Shown: piece after piece, positions 16,866 to 25,532 of the stretch
Layout: every line of letters begins with the position of its first letter
Position numbering within the stretch: position 1 is the stretch's first letter
Assembly: GCA_049890195.1 (NCBI GenBank)
Contig: JBMHBY010000003.1
Coordinates: forward strand, 310,001-374,000
DNA length: 64,000 bases
Source of the DNA: JAYQKL01 sp049890195
GTDB lineage: Bacteria; Pseudomonadota; Alphaproteobacteria; RS24
Direction of reading: 5' to 3'
Program-made: the position numbers and the translations under genes
Notes under the pieces: generated by a model
What the model saw: the letters and a program-made list of their open reading frames with translations, nothing else
What the model was told of the DNA's origin: nothing
Database searches by the model: none

Positions 16866-17129
16866 ATGGCGAATTTGAAGTCATCCAAGAAAATGGTTCG
16901 TAAAATCGAACGCCGGACTGCTGTCAACAAGTCGCGCCGCACCAATATGCGGTCACACATCCGCAAAGTTGAAGAGGCGATTGCGGCTGGCGACAAGGAA
17001 ACGGCTCTACAGGCGCTGCGCAATGCTGAACCGAAAATCATCCGCAGTGCCCAAAAAGGGATTTTGCACAAACGCACCGCCGCTCGCAAAGTGTCCCGAC
17101 TGACCAAACGGGTCAACACAATCGCCTGA
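16866..17129 (+). CDS. rpsT: 30S ribosomal protein S20
   Basis: An 87-residue basic protein of the 30S subunit binding 16S rRNA. The sequence from MANLKSSKKMVRKIERRT through GILHKRTAARKVSRLTKRV is the normal S20 fold. AAGGAAAG 6-7 nt upstream supports ATG 16866 over the in-frame codon at 16788. It has its own promoter and terminator, so it is a single-gene unit. Confidence 0.98.
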   Translation: MANLKSSKKMVRKIERRTAVNKSRRTNMRSHIRKVEEAIAAGDKETALQALRNAEPKIIRSAQKGILHKRTAARKVSRLTKRVNTIA

Positions 17130-17167
17130 CCGGCCGGGATGGGGCGTCCCTTTTTCCGTTTAGATCC

Positions 17168-17202
17168 AAAAACCGTGCCTGATTTGCAGGCGCGGTTTTG
17201 TT
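17168..17202 (+). terminator. rpsT rho-independent terminator
   Basis: AAAACCGTGCCTG pairs with CAGGCGCGGTTTT around a five-base loop, a 13-bp stem with one G-T pair. The right arm ends in TTTT then GTTG. It lies 39 nt after the rpsT stop. Confidence 0.85.
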
Positions 17203-17684
17203 GACTCTGGGTTTCCGACACAAAATCTTAACGAAATCGAAAAAAAAATGAAAAAAAATGCAAGTTCTCGTTTCAGCCCCATTGCGTCTGCAGATATGTC
17301 TCGCTAATGTGATTAAAGTTGGAGTGTAAAAAAAACACTTGGAACGAATCACTTTTTCACGGAGGCACTTAAAGTCCATTAAATTTCAATCGGTTAGATG
17401 GTCTCCAGAATCCCCCCACATGTTAAGGTTTTCATTTGTGACCCCGCCTCCGACAACCGGATTTTAAGCTAAGTCATTCTGCTAAAAAGTATTTCATCCA
17501 TTTCCTTTTACGCTTCAATCTGAAGGGCATCCTGTTCTTTGGATTATGGCTGCGGGCGGCTGAACTGCCGCTTCAGGTCACCGGCGGTATCCGCCTTTTG
17601 TAATCGATGGGGACGTGCCAGATGGACGCCCCCTTGGTCCGAAATTTGAGGTCACTTTGGGGTGGCGCTTGATGAAAAGGTTTG
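17203..17684. other. Non-coding gap upstream of the rhodanese-dnaA pair
   Basis: About 480 nt with no credible gene on either strand. The left half is AT-rich with runs of A and several TTAA tetranucleotides (17228, 17313, 17369, 17379, 17423, 17464). The right half holds two GC-rich hairpins at 17556-17599. No cluster of TTATCCACA-type DnaA boxes is visible, so it is not called an origin. It must hold the promoter for the rhodanese/dnaA region and may encode a small RNA. Confidence 0.6.
17556..17599 (+). terminator. Tandem hairpins ending in a T run (candidate terminator or attenuator)
   Basis: GCGGC-TGAACT-GCCGC (17556-17571) is followed by GGCGG-TAT-CCGCC and TTTT (17583-17599). The second has the form of an intrinsic terminator but lies about 85 nt upstream of the rhodanese gene with no coding gene directly before it. 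It would end either an unannotated short RNA or a leader transcript. Confidence 0.4.
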
Positions 17685-18185
17685 ATGAACATGACATCTG
17701 TGACTGACAACATAGTGTCTGACTCAGCTGCAAAAACCGGTGACGTAACCATTATTGCGAACACCAATCAAGGCTATGACGGTGACGTGACGCCGGAAAC
17801 GGCTTGGGACACCCTGTTGAGCGATGACACAGCCGTATTGGTCGATGTGCGCACAGAGGCGGAGTGGATTTTTGTCGGAACGCCGTCTTTGGCCCAGACC
17901 GGCAAGGAGCTTGTCACGATTGAGCTGCAGCATTTCCCCGGCATGGATTTCAATAAAAATTTTGGCGCCAGCTTGAAGAGGTTTGTCTCCGACAAAAGGT
18001 CCTCCGTTTTCTTCATCTGTCGTTCGGGGGCGCGGTCACGCAATGCCGCCATCATGGCCAAGCAGATGGGGTATGAAAAATCCTATAATGTTGCGGGTGG
18101 TTTTGAAGGGGATCATGACGAAAACCGGCAGCGCGGCAAACAAAATGGGTGGAAATCAAAGGGGTTGCCCTGGTTTCAGGGTTAA
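17685..18185 (+). CDS. Rhodanese-domain protein
   Basis: A 166-residue single rhodanese (sulfurtransferase) domain. The central part reads DTAVLVDVRTEAEWIFVG and the catalytic cysteine is in FFICRSGARSRNAA, a six-residue active loop suited to sulfane transfer. The C terminus has GGFEGDHD..., GWKSKGLPW. The start may be ATG 17685 or 17691; AAAGG at 17676-17680 favours the second by spacing. The gene is followed after 68 nt by dnaA on the same strand. No sulfur-metabolism partner lies nearby, so the physiological acceptor is unknown. Confidence 0.88.
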   Translation: MNMTSVTDNIVSDSAAKTGDVTIIANTNQGYDGDVTPETAWDTLLSDDTAVLVDVRTEAEWIFVGTPSLAQTGKELVTIELQHFPGMDFNKNFGASLKRFVSDKRSSVFFICRSGARSRNAAIMAKQMGYEKSYNVAGGFEGDHDENRQRGKQNGWKSKGLPWFQG

Positions 18186-18253
18186 GATGTAACAAGGCAA
18201 AGTGTTGCCATTTGAGGGTAGTGGTCCATTGGGCCAAAGGGTGAGAGAGTAGC

Positions 18254-19717
18254 ATGAAGACTGAAGAAAAAGCGAATGTCGAAAACGCACTGACTGACAA
18301 AAATGAGATTGAGAAACAGTGGCGCCATGTCCGTTCACGGTTGCGTGCCGAACTGGGTGAGGCGACATTCAACAGCTGGTTCCGTAATCTTGGGGTCAAT
18401 ACCCATGCCAATGGCAAGGTGGTTTTGGAAGTGCCGACCCGTTTCGTCTGTTCATGGATTGAGCAACATTATCTGGCCCGCATAGAGACCTATTGGAAAA
18501 ACGAGAATGACTCCATCAGGTCCATCGGTATCCGGGTCGCTGCGCCGTCAGAGACACCCCAGCCACAGCCCGAGTCACGTGTTCAGGAGGTGACCCCGCT
18601 GCGGCTGCAGGGCGACGGACGTTTCGGCGCCGTCAGTGCCGCCAAGCCCGGTGACAAGACACAGAACGGGCAGGAGGATATCGGCGCCCCGTTGGACAGC
18701 CGCTTTACATTTGACAATTTCATTGTCGGCAAATCCAATGAGTTGGCGCATGCCGCCGCCCGGCGTATCACAGAGGCTCAGGAGGCTGCCTTCAACCCGC
18801 TGTTTTTGTATGGCGGTGTCGGGCTTGGCAAGACCCATTTGATGCACGCGATTGCCTGGGAAATCCGTCGTCGGACACCAGAGCGGCGGGTTCTCTACAT
18901 TTCGGCTGAAAAATTCATGTATCAGTTTGTCCGCGCCCTGCGGTTCAAGGATACAATGGCGTTCAAGCAGCAGTTCCGCGAGGTGGATGTGCTGATGGTC
19001 GATGACATTCAATTTATTGCCGGCAAGGAGTCCACGCAGGAGGAGTTCTTTCACACCTTCAACGCCCTGATTGACAAAAACCATCAGGTCATCATTTCCG
19101 CGGACCGGTCGCCGTCCGATCTTGAGGGGATTGAAGACCGCATCCGTTCCCGTCTCGGCTGGGGTTTGGTTGCTGATATCCACCCGACGGATTATGAGTT
19201 GCGGCTCGGCATTTTGCAGTCCAAGGCTGAAGCCCTGATGCGCAGCAAAAAGGACATTCATGTGCCGTTTGATGTGCTTGAATTTCTGGCCCAGCGCGTC
19301 TCGTCCAATATCCGGGTTTTGGAGGGTGCTTTGAACCGCGTTGTGGCCGCCGCCTCATTCAAAGGTGGTCCCATCACGCTGGAGAGAACCAAGGAGGTCC
19401 TCAAGGACTTGCTGCGCTCGGCTGATCGCCGCATCACGATTGACGAGATACAGCGCAAAGTCGCGGAATATTACAATCTGCGCATGGGCGACCTGCTGTC
19501 GTCACGCCGCGCCCGCGCCATCGCCCGCCCGCGCCAGATTGCCATGTATATCTCCAAACAGCTGACCACGCGCTCTTTACCAGAAATCGGCCGCCGGTTT
19601 GGCGGGCGCGACCATACCACGGTCATGCACGCCGTCAAAAAGGTCGAGGAGCTGCGCGAATTGGATCCGTCCATCGACGAGGATGTTGACCTGCTGCTGC
19701 GCAGTTTGGGCGGGTAA
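18254..19717 (+). CDS. dnaA: Chromosomal replication initiator DnaA
   Basis: A 487-residue AAA+ initiator. Domain I includes WRHVRSRLRAELGEATFNSWF. A short variable linker covers residues ~95-145. Walker A is GGVGLGKTH (187-195) and Walker B VLMVDDIQF (Asp250-Asp251). Sensor and arginine-finger segments follow. Domain IV has the DNA-binding signature RRFGGRDHTTVMHAVKKVEEL. GAGAG lies just upstream of the ATG. It is followed in order by dnaN, recF and gyrB, the classical arrangement, which not all alphaproteobacteria keep. Confidence 0.98.
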   Translation: MKTEEKANVENALTDKNEIEKQWRHVRSRLRAELGEATFNSWFRNLGVNTHANGKVVLEVPTRFVCSWIEQHYLARIETYWKNENDSIRSIGIRVAAPSETPQPQPESRVQEVTPLRLQGDGRFGAVSAAKPGDKTQNGQEDIGAPLDSRFTFDNFIVGKSNELAHAAARRITEAQEAAFNPLFLYGGVGLGKTHLMHAIAWEIRRRTPERRVLYISAEKFMYQFVRALRFKDTMAFKQQFREVDVLMVDDIQFIAGKESTQEEFFHTFNALIDKNHQVIISADRSPSDLEGIEDRIRSRLGWGLVADIHPTDYELRLGILQSKAEALMRSKKDIHVPFDVLEFLAQRVSSNIRVLEGALNRVVAAASFKGGPITLERTKEVLKDLLRSADRRITIDEIQRKVAEYYNLRMGDLLSSRRARAIARPRQIAMYISKQLTTRSLPEIGRRFGGRDHTTVMHAVKKVEELRELDPSIDEDVDLLLRSLGG

Positions 19718-19784
19718 TAGTCGGCTTTTTCAAGCAATGCGCTGAACTGGTTTTTTTGACCCGGTGTCTGACGATTTGGGGATG

Positions 19785-19811
19785 AAAAATGCACCAAATA
19801 TGTGCTTTTTT
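19785..19811 (+). terminator. Possible terminator between dnaA and dnaN
   Basis: AAAAA, a 4-bp GCAC/GTGC stem with a seven-base loop, then six T. The stem is short, but the A-run and T-run can extend it with a one-base bulge. It lies 67 nt after dnaA, in a 228 nt gap that also must carry any dnaN promoter. Confidence 0.4.
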
Positions 19812-19945
19812 CTCCCTTTGATGGTATATTTTCAAGAGCGATTCGTTATCTGACGCCGTTTCGTCAAGCCACGTGTTTGAAACCTGAAATGCAAAGATTG
19901 GTCTTATCGGATGCTGGCAACAGCAAGATTGGAAAGTAGAAAAAA

Positions 19946-21064
19946 ATGAAAGCAACCATCGAACGTAGCGCCCTTTTGAAAGCCCTTAATCATGTGCAAA
20001 GTGTCGTTGAACGACGCAACACCATCCCGATTTTGTCGAATGTGATGATGGCTGCCGAAAACGGAAGTTTGATCATGACCGCCACGGACCTGGAGATTGA
20101 AATCCGTGAAAAGGTCGAGGCTGAGGTCTCTGAGGCGGGTGCCATCACCGCCCCGGCGCACATGATGTATGATATTGTGCGCAAGCTTCCAGAGGGGGCG
20201 CAGGTCGAGCTCTCGCTTGATGAGACCGGCAACAAGCTGCAATTGTTGGCCGGCAAATCCTCGTTTGCGTTGCAAAGCCTGCCGCGCGAGGACTTTCCGG
20301 AGTTGACCACAGGGGAGATGCCGATCGCTTTTGCGTTGCCGGCAGACTCCCTGAAACGGCTGATTGAAAAAACCCGGTTTGCCATTTCAGTTGAGGAAAC
20401 CCGCTATTATCTCAATGGAATATATCTGCATACACTTGAGGAGGGCGGTCAGGCCCTCTTGCGGGCCGTCGCCACGGACGGGCATCGGCTTGCCCGGGTT
20501 CAGACCGCCCAGCCGGTTGGCGCAGACGGCATGCCGTCCATTATTGTGCCGCGTAAAACCGTCAATGAGGTGCAAAAGCTGCTGGAGGAGTCTGAGGGCG
20601 AGGTCTCGATACAAGTCTCCGACACCAAAATCAATTTTGCCTTCTCCGACATTGTGCTGACCTCAAAGCTGATTGACGGAAAATTCCCAGACTACAACCG
20701 GGTGATTCCAAGCAATAACGACAAATCCCTGACAGTGGACAGCAAGGCTTTCGGGCAGAGCGTTGACCGTGTATCAGCGGTGTCCAGTGAGAAGTCCAGG
20801 GCGGTCAAGTTGAGCCTTGAAAGCGACAAGTTGACTTTCACTGTCTCCAATCCTGACAGCGGCAGTGCAACCGATGAGTTGGGTGTCGGCTATGATTCGG
20901 ATGCGCTCGAAATCGGTTTCAATGCGCGCTATCTGCTCGACATCACCGGACAGTTGGATGGCGACACAGCCACTTTTGAGCTGGCCGACAGCGGTTCCCC
21001 CACTGTGATCCGCGATGAAAAAGACGATGATGCGCTGTATGTCCTCATGCCGATGCGCGTGTAG
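19946..21064 (+). CDS. dnaN: DNA polymerase III beta clamp
   Basis: A 372-residue sliding clamp. The three-fold domain repeat is evident: MKATIERSALLKALNHV opens domain I, the SLKRLIEKTRFAIS segment opens domain II, and SKAFGQSVDRVSAVSSEKSR opens domain III. The C terminus YVLMPMRV is the conserved partner-binding edge. GGAAAG upstream supports the ATG. recF follows after 3 nt, so dnaN-recF are translationally close. Confidence 0.98.
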   Translation: MKATIERSALLKALNHVQSVVERRNTIPILSNVMMAAENGSLIMTATDLEIEIREKVEAEVSEAGAITAPAHMMYDIVRKLPEGAQVELSLDETGNKLQLLAGKSSFALQSLPREDFPELTTGEMPIAFALPADSLKRLIEKTRFAISVEETRYYLNGIYLHTLEEGGQALLRAVATDGHRLARVQTAQPVGADGMPSIIVPRKTVNEVQKLLEESEGEVSIQVSDTKINFAFSDIVLTSKLIDGKFPDYNRVIPSNNDKSLTVDSKAFGQSVDRVSAVSSEKSRAVKLSLESDKLTFTVSNPDSGSATDELGVGYDSDALEIGFNARYLLDITGQLDGDTATFELADSGSPTVIRDEKDDDALYVLMPMRV

Positions 21065-21067
21065 GAC

Positions 21068-22276
21068 ATGACTGCACCACGCGCACAGAAAGTTGAGTCT
21101 GACCGCCGCCAAGACGCCCCGGCACCGGGCTTTGAGACTTTTTTTGCCCCGCATATCACCGAGCTGCAACTGACGGATTTCAGGTCGTACCCCCGGGCAC
21201 GTATTGACTGTGCCGCCGCCGGCGTGGTTTTGACCGGTGACAACGGCATGGGGAAAACCAACATATTGGAGGCCGTCTCGCAATTCGGCCCGGGGCGCGG
21301 TCTGCGCAGCGCCTCTTTGGCTGACATGGCCCGGATGCAGGGCAATGGCGGCTGGGCGGTGTCGGCACAAATTGAGACCCTTGACGGCTGCCTTCAGATC
21401 GGGGTCGGGCTAGACCCCGGCAAACAGAGCCGGCGTCTGCGCCTGGACGGGGAGCCGGCGAAAGGATTTGAGACGCTGGTGCGCTATTGCCCCCAATTGT
21501 GGCTGACACCGGCGATGGATCGGCTGTTTGTGGACAGCGCGACCGGGCGGCGCAGGTTTCTGGACCGGTTTGCTGTCGGGCTGGTCCCGTTTCACAGCAA
21601 AACCCTGTCGGCTTTTGACAAGGCGATGCGCGAACGCAACCGGTTGTTGCAGGAAAACGGCCCGCACACATCCGCCGCCTGGCTTGACGGGTTGGAGAAC
21701 ACCATGTCGGAAACCGGTGTGACGATCGCCGAAACCCGCCTCGATGCGCTGGATGTGCTGAGTGCGGCTTTGTTTGAGGGCCACCATCCGGTTTTCCCGC
21801 AGGCTGAAATCGCTCTGGACGGGCTTTTGGAGGCCGAAGTGCGGCGTTCCTCAGCCACGCAGGCCGAAGAGTCATACCGTGAGATGCTGCACCGTAATCG
21901 CGCCCTGGACGCCGGTGCCGGCCGGACGCTGGAAGGCCCGCATCGCACAGATCTTGTCACCCGGCATTTGTCGAAGGACATGCCGGCGGCCAAATGCTCG
22001 ACCGGCGAGCAAAAGGCGCTGCTGGTTGGTCTGGTCCTGGCCCAGGCGCGGGTGCTGGCCCAGCAGACCGGCGCCGTGCCTGTTCTGCTGCTTGATGAGG
22101 TGACGGCCCATCTTGACCCAACCCGCCGGGCGGCCCTGTTTGACGTCATCCATACGCTTGGGGCGCAGGCCTGGCTCACCGGCACCGATGCCCATGTGTT
22201 TGATGGCTTCGCCAAAGGGGGCAAGGGCAAAGCCAGCCATCTGCATGTGACGGACGGCGCCGTCATGGAGCTGTAA
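21068..22276 (+). CDS. recF: Recombination protein RecF
   Basis: A 402-residue SMC-like ATPase that loads RecA at gaps. Walker A is TGDNGMGKTN (57-65), the ABC signature region is CSTGEQKALLVGLVLAQ and Walker B is PVLLLDEVTAHLD. The N terminus is about 25 residues longer than usual before ITELQLTDFRSY. A later start is possible, but the ATG 3 nt after dnaN suits the operon. gyrB follows 59 nt downstream. Confidence 0.96.
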   Translation: MTAPRAQKVESDRRQDAPAPGFETFFAPHITELQLTDFRSYPRARIDCAAAGVVLTGDNGMGKTNILEAVSQFGPGRGLRSASLADMARMQGNGGWAVSAQIETLDGCLQIGVGLDPGKQSRRLRLDGEPAKGFETLVRYCPQLWLTPAMDRLFVDSATGRRRFLDRFAVGLVPFHSKTLSAFDKAMRERNRLLQENGPHTSAAWLDGLENTMSETGVTIAETRLDALDVLSAALFEGHHPVFPQAEIALDGLLEAEVRRSSATQAEESYREMLHRNRALDAGAGRTLEGPHRTDLVTRHLSKDMPAAKCSTGEQKALLVGLVLAQARVLAQQTGAVPVLLLDEVTAHLDPTRRAALFDVIHTLGAQAWLTGTDAHVFDGFAKGGKGKASHLHVTDGAVMEL

Positions 22277-22335
22277 CGGACCGGCACTGAAACGGATACA
22301 GAATTGAAAACCGAGAAGACGAATTTGAGGAACTG

Positions 22336-24780
22336 ATGACCGACGATACACAAAACGACCCGCAAGCCCCAGACGCCACCGGCGATGATTACGGCGCCTC
22401 ATCCATCAAGGTTCTGAAGGGCCTTGAGGCTGTGCGCAAGCGTCCGGGCATGTATATCGGTGACACGGATGACGGCACGGGGCTGCATCACATGGTCTAT
22501 GAGGTTGTCGATAATTCGATCGACGAGGCGTTGGCCGGTCACTGCGATACGGTCACGGTGCGCCTGAATGCCGACGGGTCGGTGACGGTCGGTGACAATG
22601 GCCGCGGCATCCCGACGGAAATGCATCCGGAGGAAGGCGTTTCGGCGGCACAGGTCATCATGACCCAGCTGCATGCCGGCGGCAAGTTCGACTCCAACAG
22701 CTACAAGGTCTCCGGCGGTCTGCACGGTGTCGGCGTTTCTGTCGTCAACGCCCTGTCCGACTGGCTTGAGCTGACCATCCACCGCGACGGCAAGGAACAT
22801 CATATGCGGTTTGAAAACGGCGAAGCGGTTGAGGACCTTGCCGTAAAAGGGGACTCGGACGCGGCCGGCACACAGATCACCTTCCACCCCTCGGCGGAAA
22901 CCTTCACCATGACCGAGTTCGATTACGCCACGCTGGAACACCGGCTGCGCGAACTGGCCTTTTTGAACAGCGGTGTGCGCATTCATCTGTCCGACCATCG
23001 CGGTGCCGAGGTCAAAGAGAAGGAAATGGTCTATGAGGGCGGTCTGGAAGCTTTTGTGAACTATCTCGACCGCAGCAAGACCAATCTGTTGGAGGCCCCG
23101 ATTTTCGTGACGTCAGAAAAAGACGGCATCGGGGTCGAGGTGGCCCTGTGGTGGAATGACAGCTATCACGAGACGGTTTTGTGCTTCACCAACAATATTC
23201 CACAGCGTGACGGCGGCACACATTTGGCCGGTTTCCGCGGGGCCTTGACCCGGACCGTCAACGGCTATGCAAATGAGAGCGGGATCGCCAAAAAGGAAAA
23301 AGTCACCCTGAGTGGTGATGATTGCCGCGAGGGGCTGACGGCCGTTTTGTCGGTCAAGGTGCCGGACCCGAAATTCTCCAGCCAGACCAAGGACAAACTG
23401 GTATCGTCCGAGGTGCGGCCCGTCGTGGAAAGTGTTGTCAATGACCTGCTGAACACTTGGTTTGAGGAGCATCCCGCGGAAGCCAAAAACATTGTCGCCA
23501 AAGTCGCGGAAGCCGCGATGGCCCGGGAGGCGGCGCGCAAAGCCCGCGAATTGACCCGGCGCAAGGGCGCTCTGGACGTGTCCAGCCTGCCCGGCAAGCT
23601 GGCTGATTGCCAGGAGCGGGATGCCGCGCAGGCTGAGCTGTTCATTGTTGAGGGTGACTCGGCCGGCGGCTCGGCCAAGCAGGGCCGTAACCGGAGAAAC
23701 CAGGCGATATTGCCGTTGCGCGGCAAAATCCTGAATGTTGAGCGGGCGCGCTTTGACAAAATGTTGTCATCGGCGGAAATCGGCACCTTGATTACGGCGC
23801 TGGGGACCGGCATCGGGCATGATGATTTCAATTTGGAAAAACTGCGTTATCATAAAATCATCATCATGACGGACGCTGATGTTGATGGCGCCCATATCCG
23901 TACGCTGCTGTTGACATTCTTCTACCGGCAGATGCCGGAAATCATCGAGCGGGGGCATCTCTACATCGCCCAGCCACCGCTTTACAAGGTCAAGCGTCAA
24001 AGCTCTGAGACCTATCTGAAGGATGAGGGTGCGCTGGAGGATTATTTGATCGAGGCCGGCACCCGTGAAGCGGTGCTGACATTGCATAATGGCGAGCAGC
24101 GCAGCGGTCAGGATTTGATCGATCTGGTCGCCCAAGCCCGCAAAATCAGGTCTTTGTTGCATTCATTGCCCCCGCGCTATCCGCATTTTGTGATCGAGCA
24201 GACGGCCATTGCCGGCGCCTTGACCCCGGATATCATGTCCAAGCCGGATCTGGCGGGACAGACGGCCCCCTATATCGCCAAACGGCTCGACATGCTGTTT
24301 GATGACATTGAGCGCGGCTGGCACGGAGAACCGTCCGGCGATGGCGGGCTGAAGCTCTGGCGCGAGCTGCGCGGTGTACGGGAAAACATCGAAATTGACG
24401 CACCCCTGATCGCCTCGGCGGATGCGCGCGCCCTGGATGCCATGACCGAGGCGTTGCAGGCGGTCTATCTTGGCCCGGCGACCCTGTCCCACAAGGACAA
24501 GCAGGTGATGATCTTCTCCCCGACCGCACTGATGGAGGCGGTTCTGGATATCGGCCGCCAGGGGTTCTCCCTGCAGCGTTACAAGGGGTTGGGCGAGATG
24601 AATCCCGACCAGCTCTGGCAGACGACACTGGACAGCAATGCCCGCTCGCTGCTGCAGGTGCGCATCAAGGATGTCGCCGAGAGCAACGGCCTGTTTGAAC
24701 AGCTGATGGGTGATGTGGTTGAGCCGCGCCGGCAGTTTATCCAGGACAATGCCTTGTCCGTCAGCAATCTTGACATCTAG
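22336..24780 (+). CDS. gyrB: DNA gyrase subunit B
   Basis: An 814-residue ATPase subunit of gyrase. The GHKL ATPase domain starts at IKVLKGLEAVRKRPGMYIGDT and includes the ATP-lid GGLHGVGVSVVNALS. The Toprim domain has EGDSAGGSAKQGRNR...LPLRGKILNVE and the DAD VDGAH metal site. The C-terminal YKGLGEMNPDQLW segment is typical. It ends in CTAG, whose four bases also supply the stop of the convergent Sco gene. Confidence 0.98.
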   Translation: MTDDTQNDPQAPDATGDDYGASSIKVLKGLEAVRKRPGMYIGDTDDGTGLHHMVYEVVDNSIDEALAGHCDTVTVRLNADGSVTVGDNGRGIPTEMHPEEGVSAAQVIMTQLHAGGKFDSNSYKVSGGLHGVGVSVVNALSDWLELTIHRDGKEHHMRFENGEAVEDLAVKGDSDAAGTQITFHPSAETFTMTEFDYATLEHRLRELAFLNSGVRIHLSDHRGAEVKEKEMVYEGGLEAFVNYLDRSKTNLLEAPIFVTSEKDGIGVEVALWWNDSYHETVLCFTNNIPQRDGGTHLAGFRGALTRTVNGYANESGIAKKEKVTLSGDDCREGLTAVLSVKVPDPKFSSQTKDKLVSSEVRPVVESVVNDLLNTWFEEHPAEAKNIVAKVAEAAMAREAARKARELTRRKGALDVSSLPGKLADCQERDAAQAELFIVEGDSAGGSAKQGRNRRNQAILPLRGKILNVERARFDKMLSSAEIGTLITALGTGIGHDDFNLEKLRYHKIIIMTDADVDGAHIRTLLLTFFYRQMPEIIERGHLYIAQPPLYKVKRQSSETYLKDEGALEDYLIEAGTREAVLTLHNGEQRSGQDLIDLVAQARKIRSLLHSLPPRYPHFVIEQTAIAGALTPDIMSKPDLAGQTAPYIAKRLDMLFDDIERGWHGEPSGDGGLKLWRELRGVRENIEIDAPLIASADARALDAMTEALQAVYLGPATLSHKDKQVMIFSPTALMEAVLDIGRQGFSLQRYKGLGEMNPDQLWQTTLDSNARSLLQVRIKDVAESNGLFEQLMGDVVEPRRQFIQDNALSVSNLDI

Positions 24781-25397
24781 CCGCCGGCAGCGACGCGTAT
24801 GGCGTCGGCCATGGCCTGAGGCGTGTCGCGAAATGTGAAGGCCCTTACAAAGCCGTTGTCGCGCCCCATCAGAAAGACGATGGAGGAATGGTCAATGGTG
24901 TAGGCGGCGGCGCTTTGCTCATCCTCAACTTTGGCGAAATAGACCTTGAAACGGCTGGCGACATTTTGAATCTGTTCCGGCGTTCCGGTCAATCCAATCA
25001 ATTTGGGGTGAAAAAAATCCGTATAGGTTTTGATGGTCTGGGCGGTGTCACGTTCCGGGTCCAGCGTAATGAGGATGGGCGTGACCGATTGCAGGGTGTC
25101 CGCTTCGAGCAGGTCAAGCGCCTCAGCCATGACGCTGAGTTGATTGGGGCAGACATCAGGGCAATAGGTGAAGCCGAAATAGATCAGCTTCAATGTATCG
25201 GTGTAGCTGGTTTCAGTGACGATCCGGTCATTTTCATCCAGCAATTCGAACGCCGCCGGCGGCACCGGGGCTTTTTGAGGTTTTGAGGCGGCCACGGGGC
25301 TGCCTGATTTGTTGACCAACCCGGCGACCAAGATGGCGAGAAAGGACAAAACCAGCAAAATGGCGCTGGCAAGGACGAGTTTGCGGTTGGCGGGCAT
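24777..25397 (-). CDS. Sco1/SenC/PrrC family copper-binding thioredoxin-fold protein
   Basis: A 206-residue membrane-anchored periplasmic protein. An N-terminal helix (LVLASAILLVLSFLAILVAGLV) is followed by a thioredoxin fold with the copper ligands Cys79 and Cys83 in YCPDVCPN and His170 in TIDHSSIV. The family delivers copper to the CuA or CuB site of cytochrome oxidases and acts in thiol-redox control. In Rhodobacter the homologue PrrC is encoded with the PrrB/PrrA pair, equivalent to RegB/RegA. Here the gene sits two genes from regB but on the opposite strand. Its stop is nested in the gyrB stop. Confidence 0.94.
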   Translation of the reverse strand: MPANRKLVLASAILLVLSFLAILVAGLVNKSGSPVAASKPQKAPVPPAAFELLDENDRIVTETSYTDTLKLIYFGFTYCPDVCPNQLSVMAEALDLLEADTLQSVTPILITLDPERDTAQTIKTYTDFFHPKLIGLTGTPEQIQNVASRFKVYFAKVEDEQSAAAYTIDHSSIVFLMGRDNGFVRAFTFRDTPQAMADAIRVAAGG

Positions 25398-25532
25398 GCG
25401 GGTCTTATTTCCTTAAAGCTTTCTTGTTTTCTGCGCTTCTGATTTATATCATAGCAGTATTGAAACGCACCGTCAGCCGGGGTTCCGGGTGAGGTGGCTT
25501 ATCCATAACATATTTAGATAAAAGACGCCCAG

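Noticed and set aside
17369..17382. CtrA binding site (TTAA-N7-TTAA)
   Set aside because: The spacing is 6 rather than 7 nt, so it does not match the consensus. Three GANTC methylation sites in the gap (17203, 17346, 17408) are also about what chance predicts.
17203..17684. Candidate chromosomal origin (oriC) upstream of dnaA
   Set aside because: No cluster of TTATCCACA-like DnaA boxes is visible; AT-richness and proximity to dnaA alone are not enough, and in many alphaproteobacteria the origin lies elsewhere (near hemE).
25499..25507. DnaA box TTATCCATA upstream of the ankyrin gene
   Set aside because: A single near-match with no companions; expected by chance.
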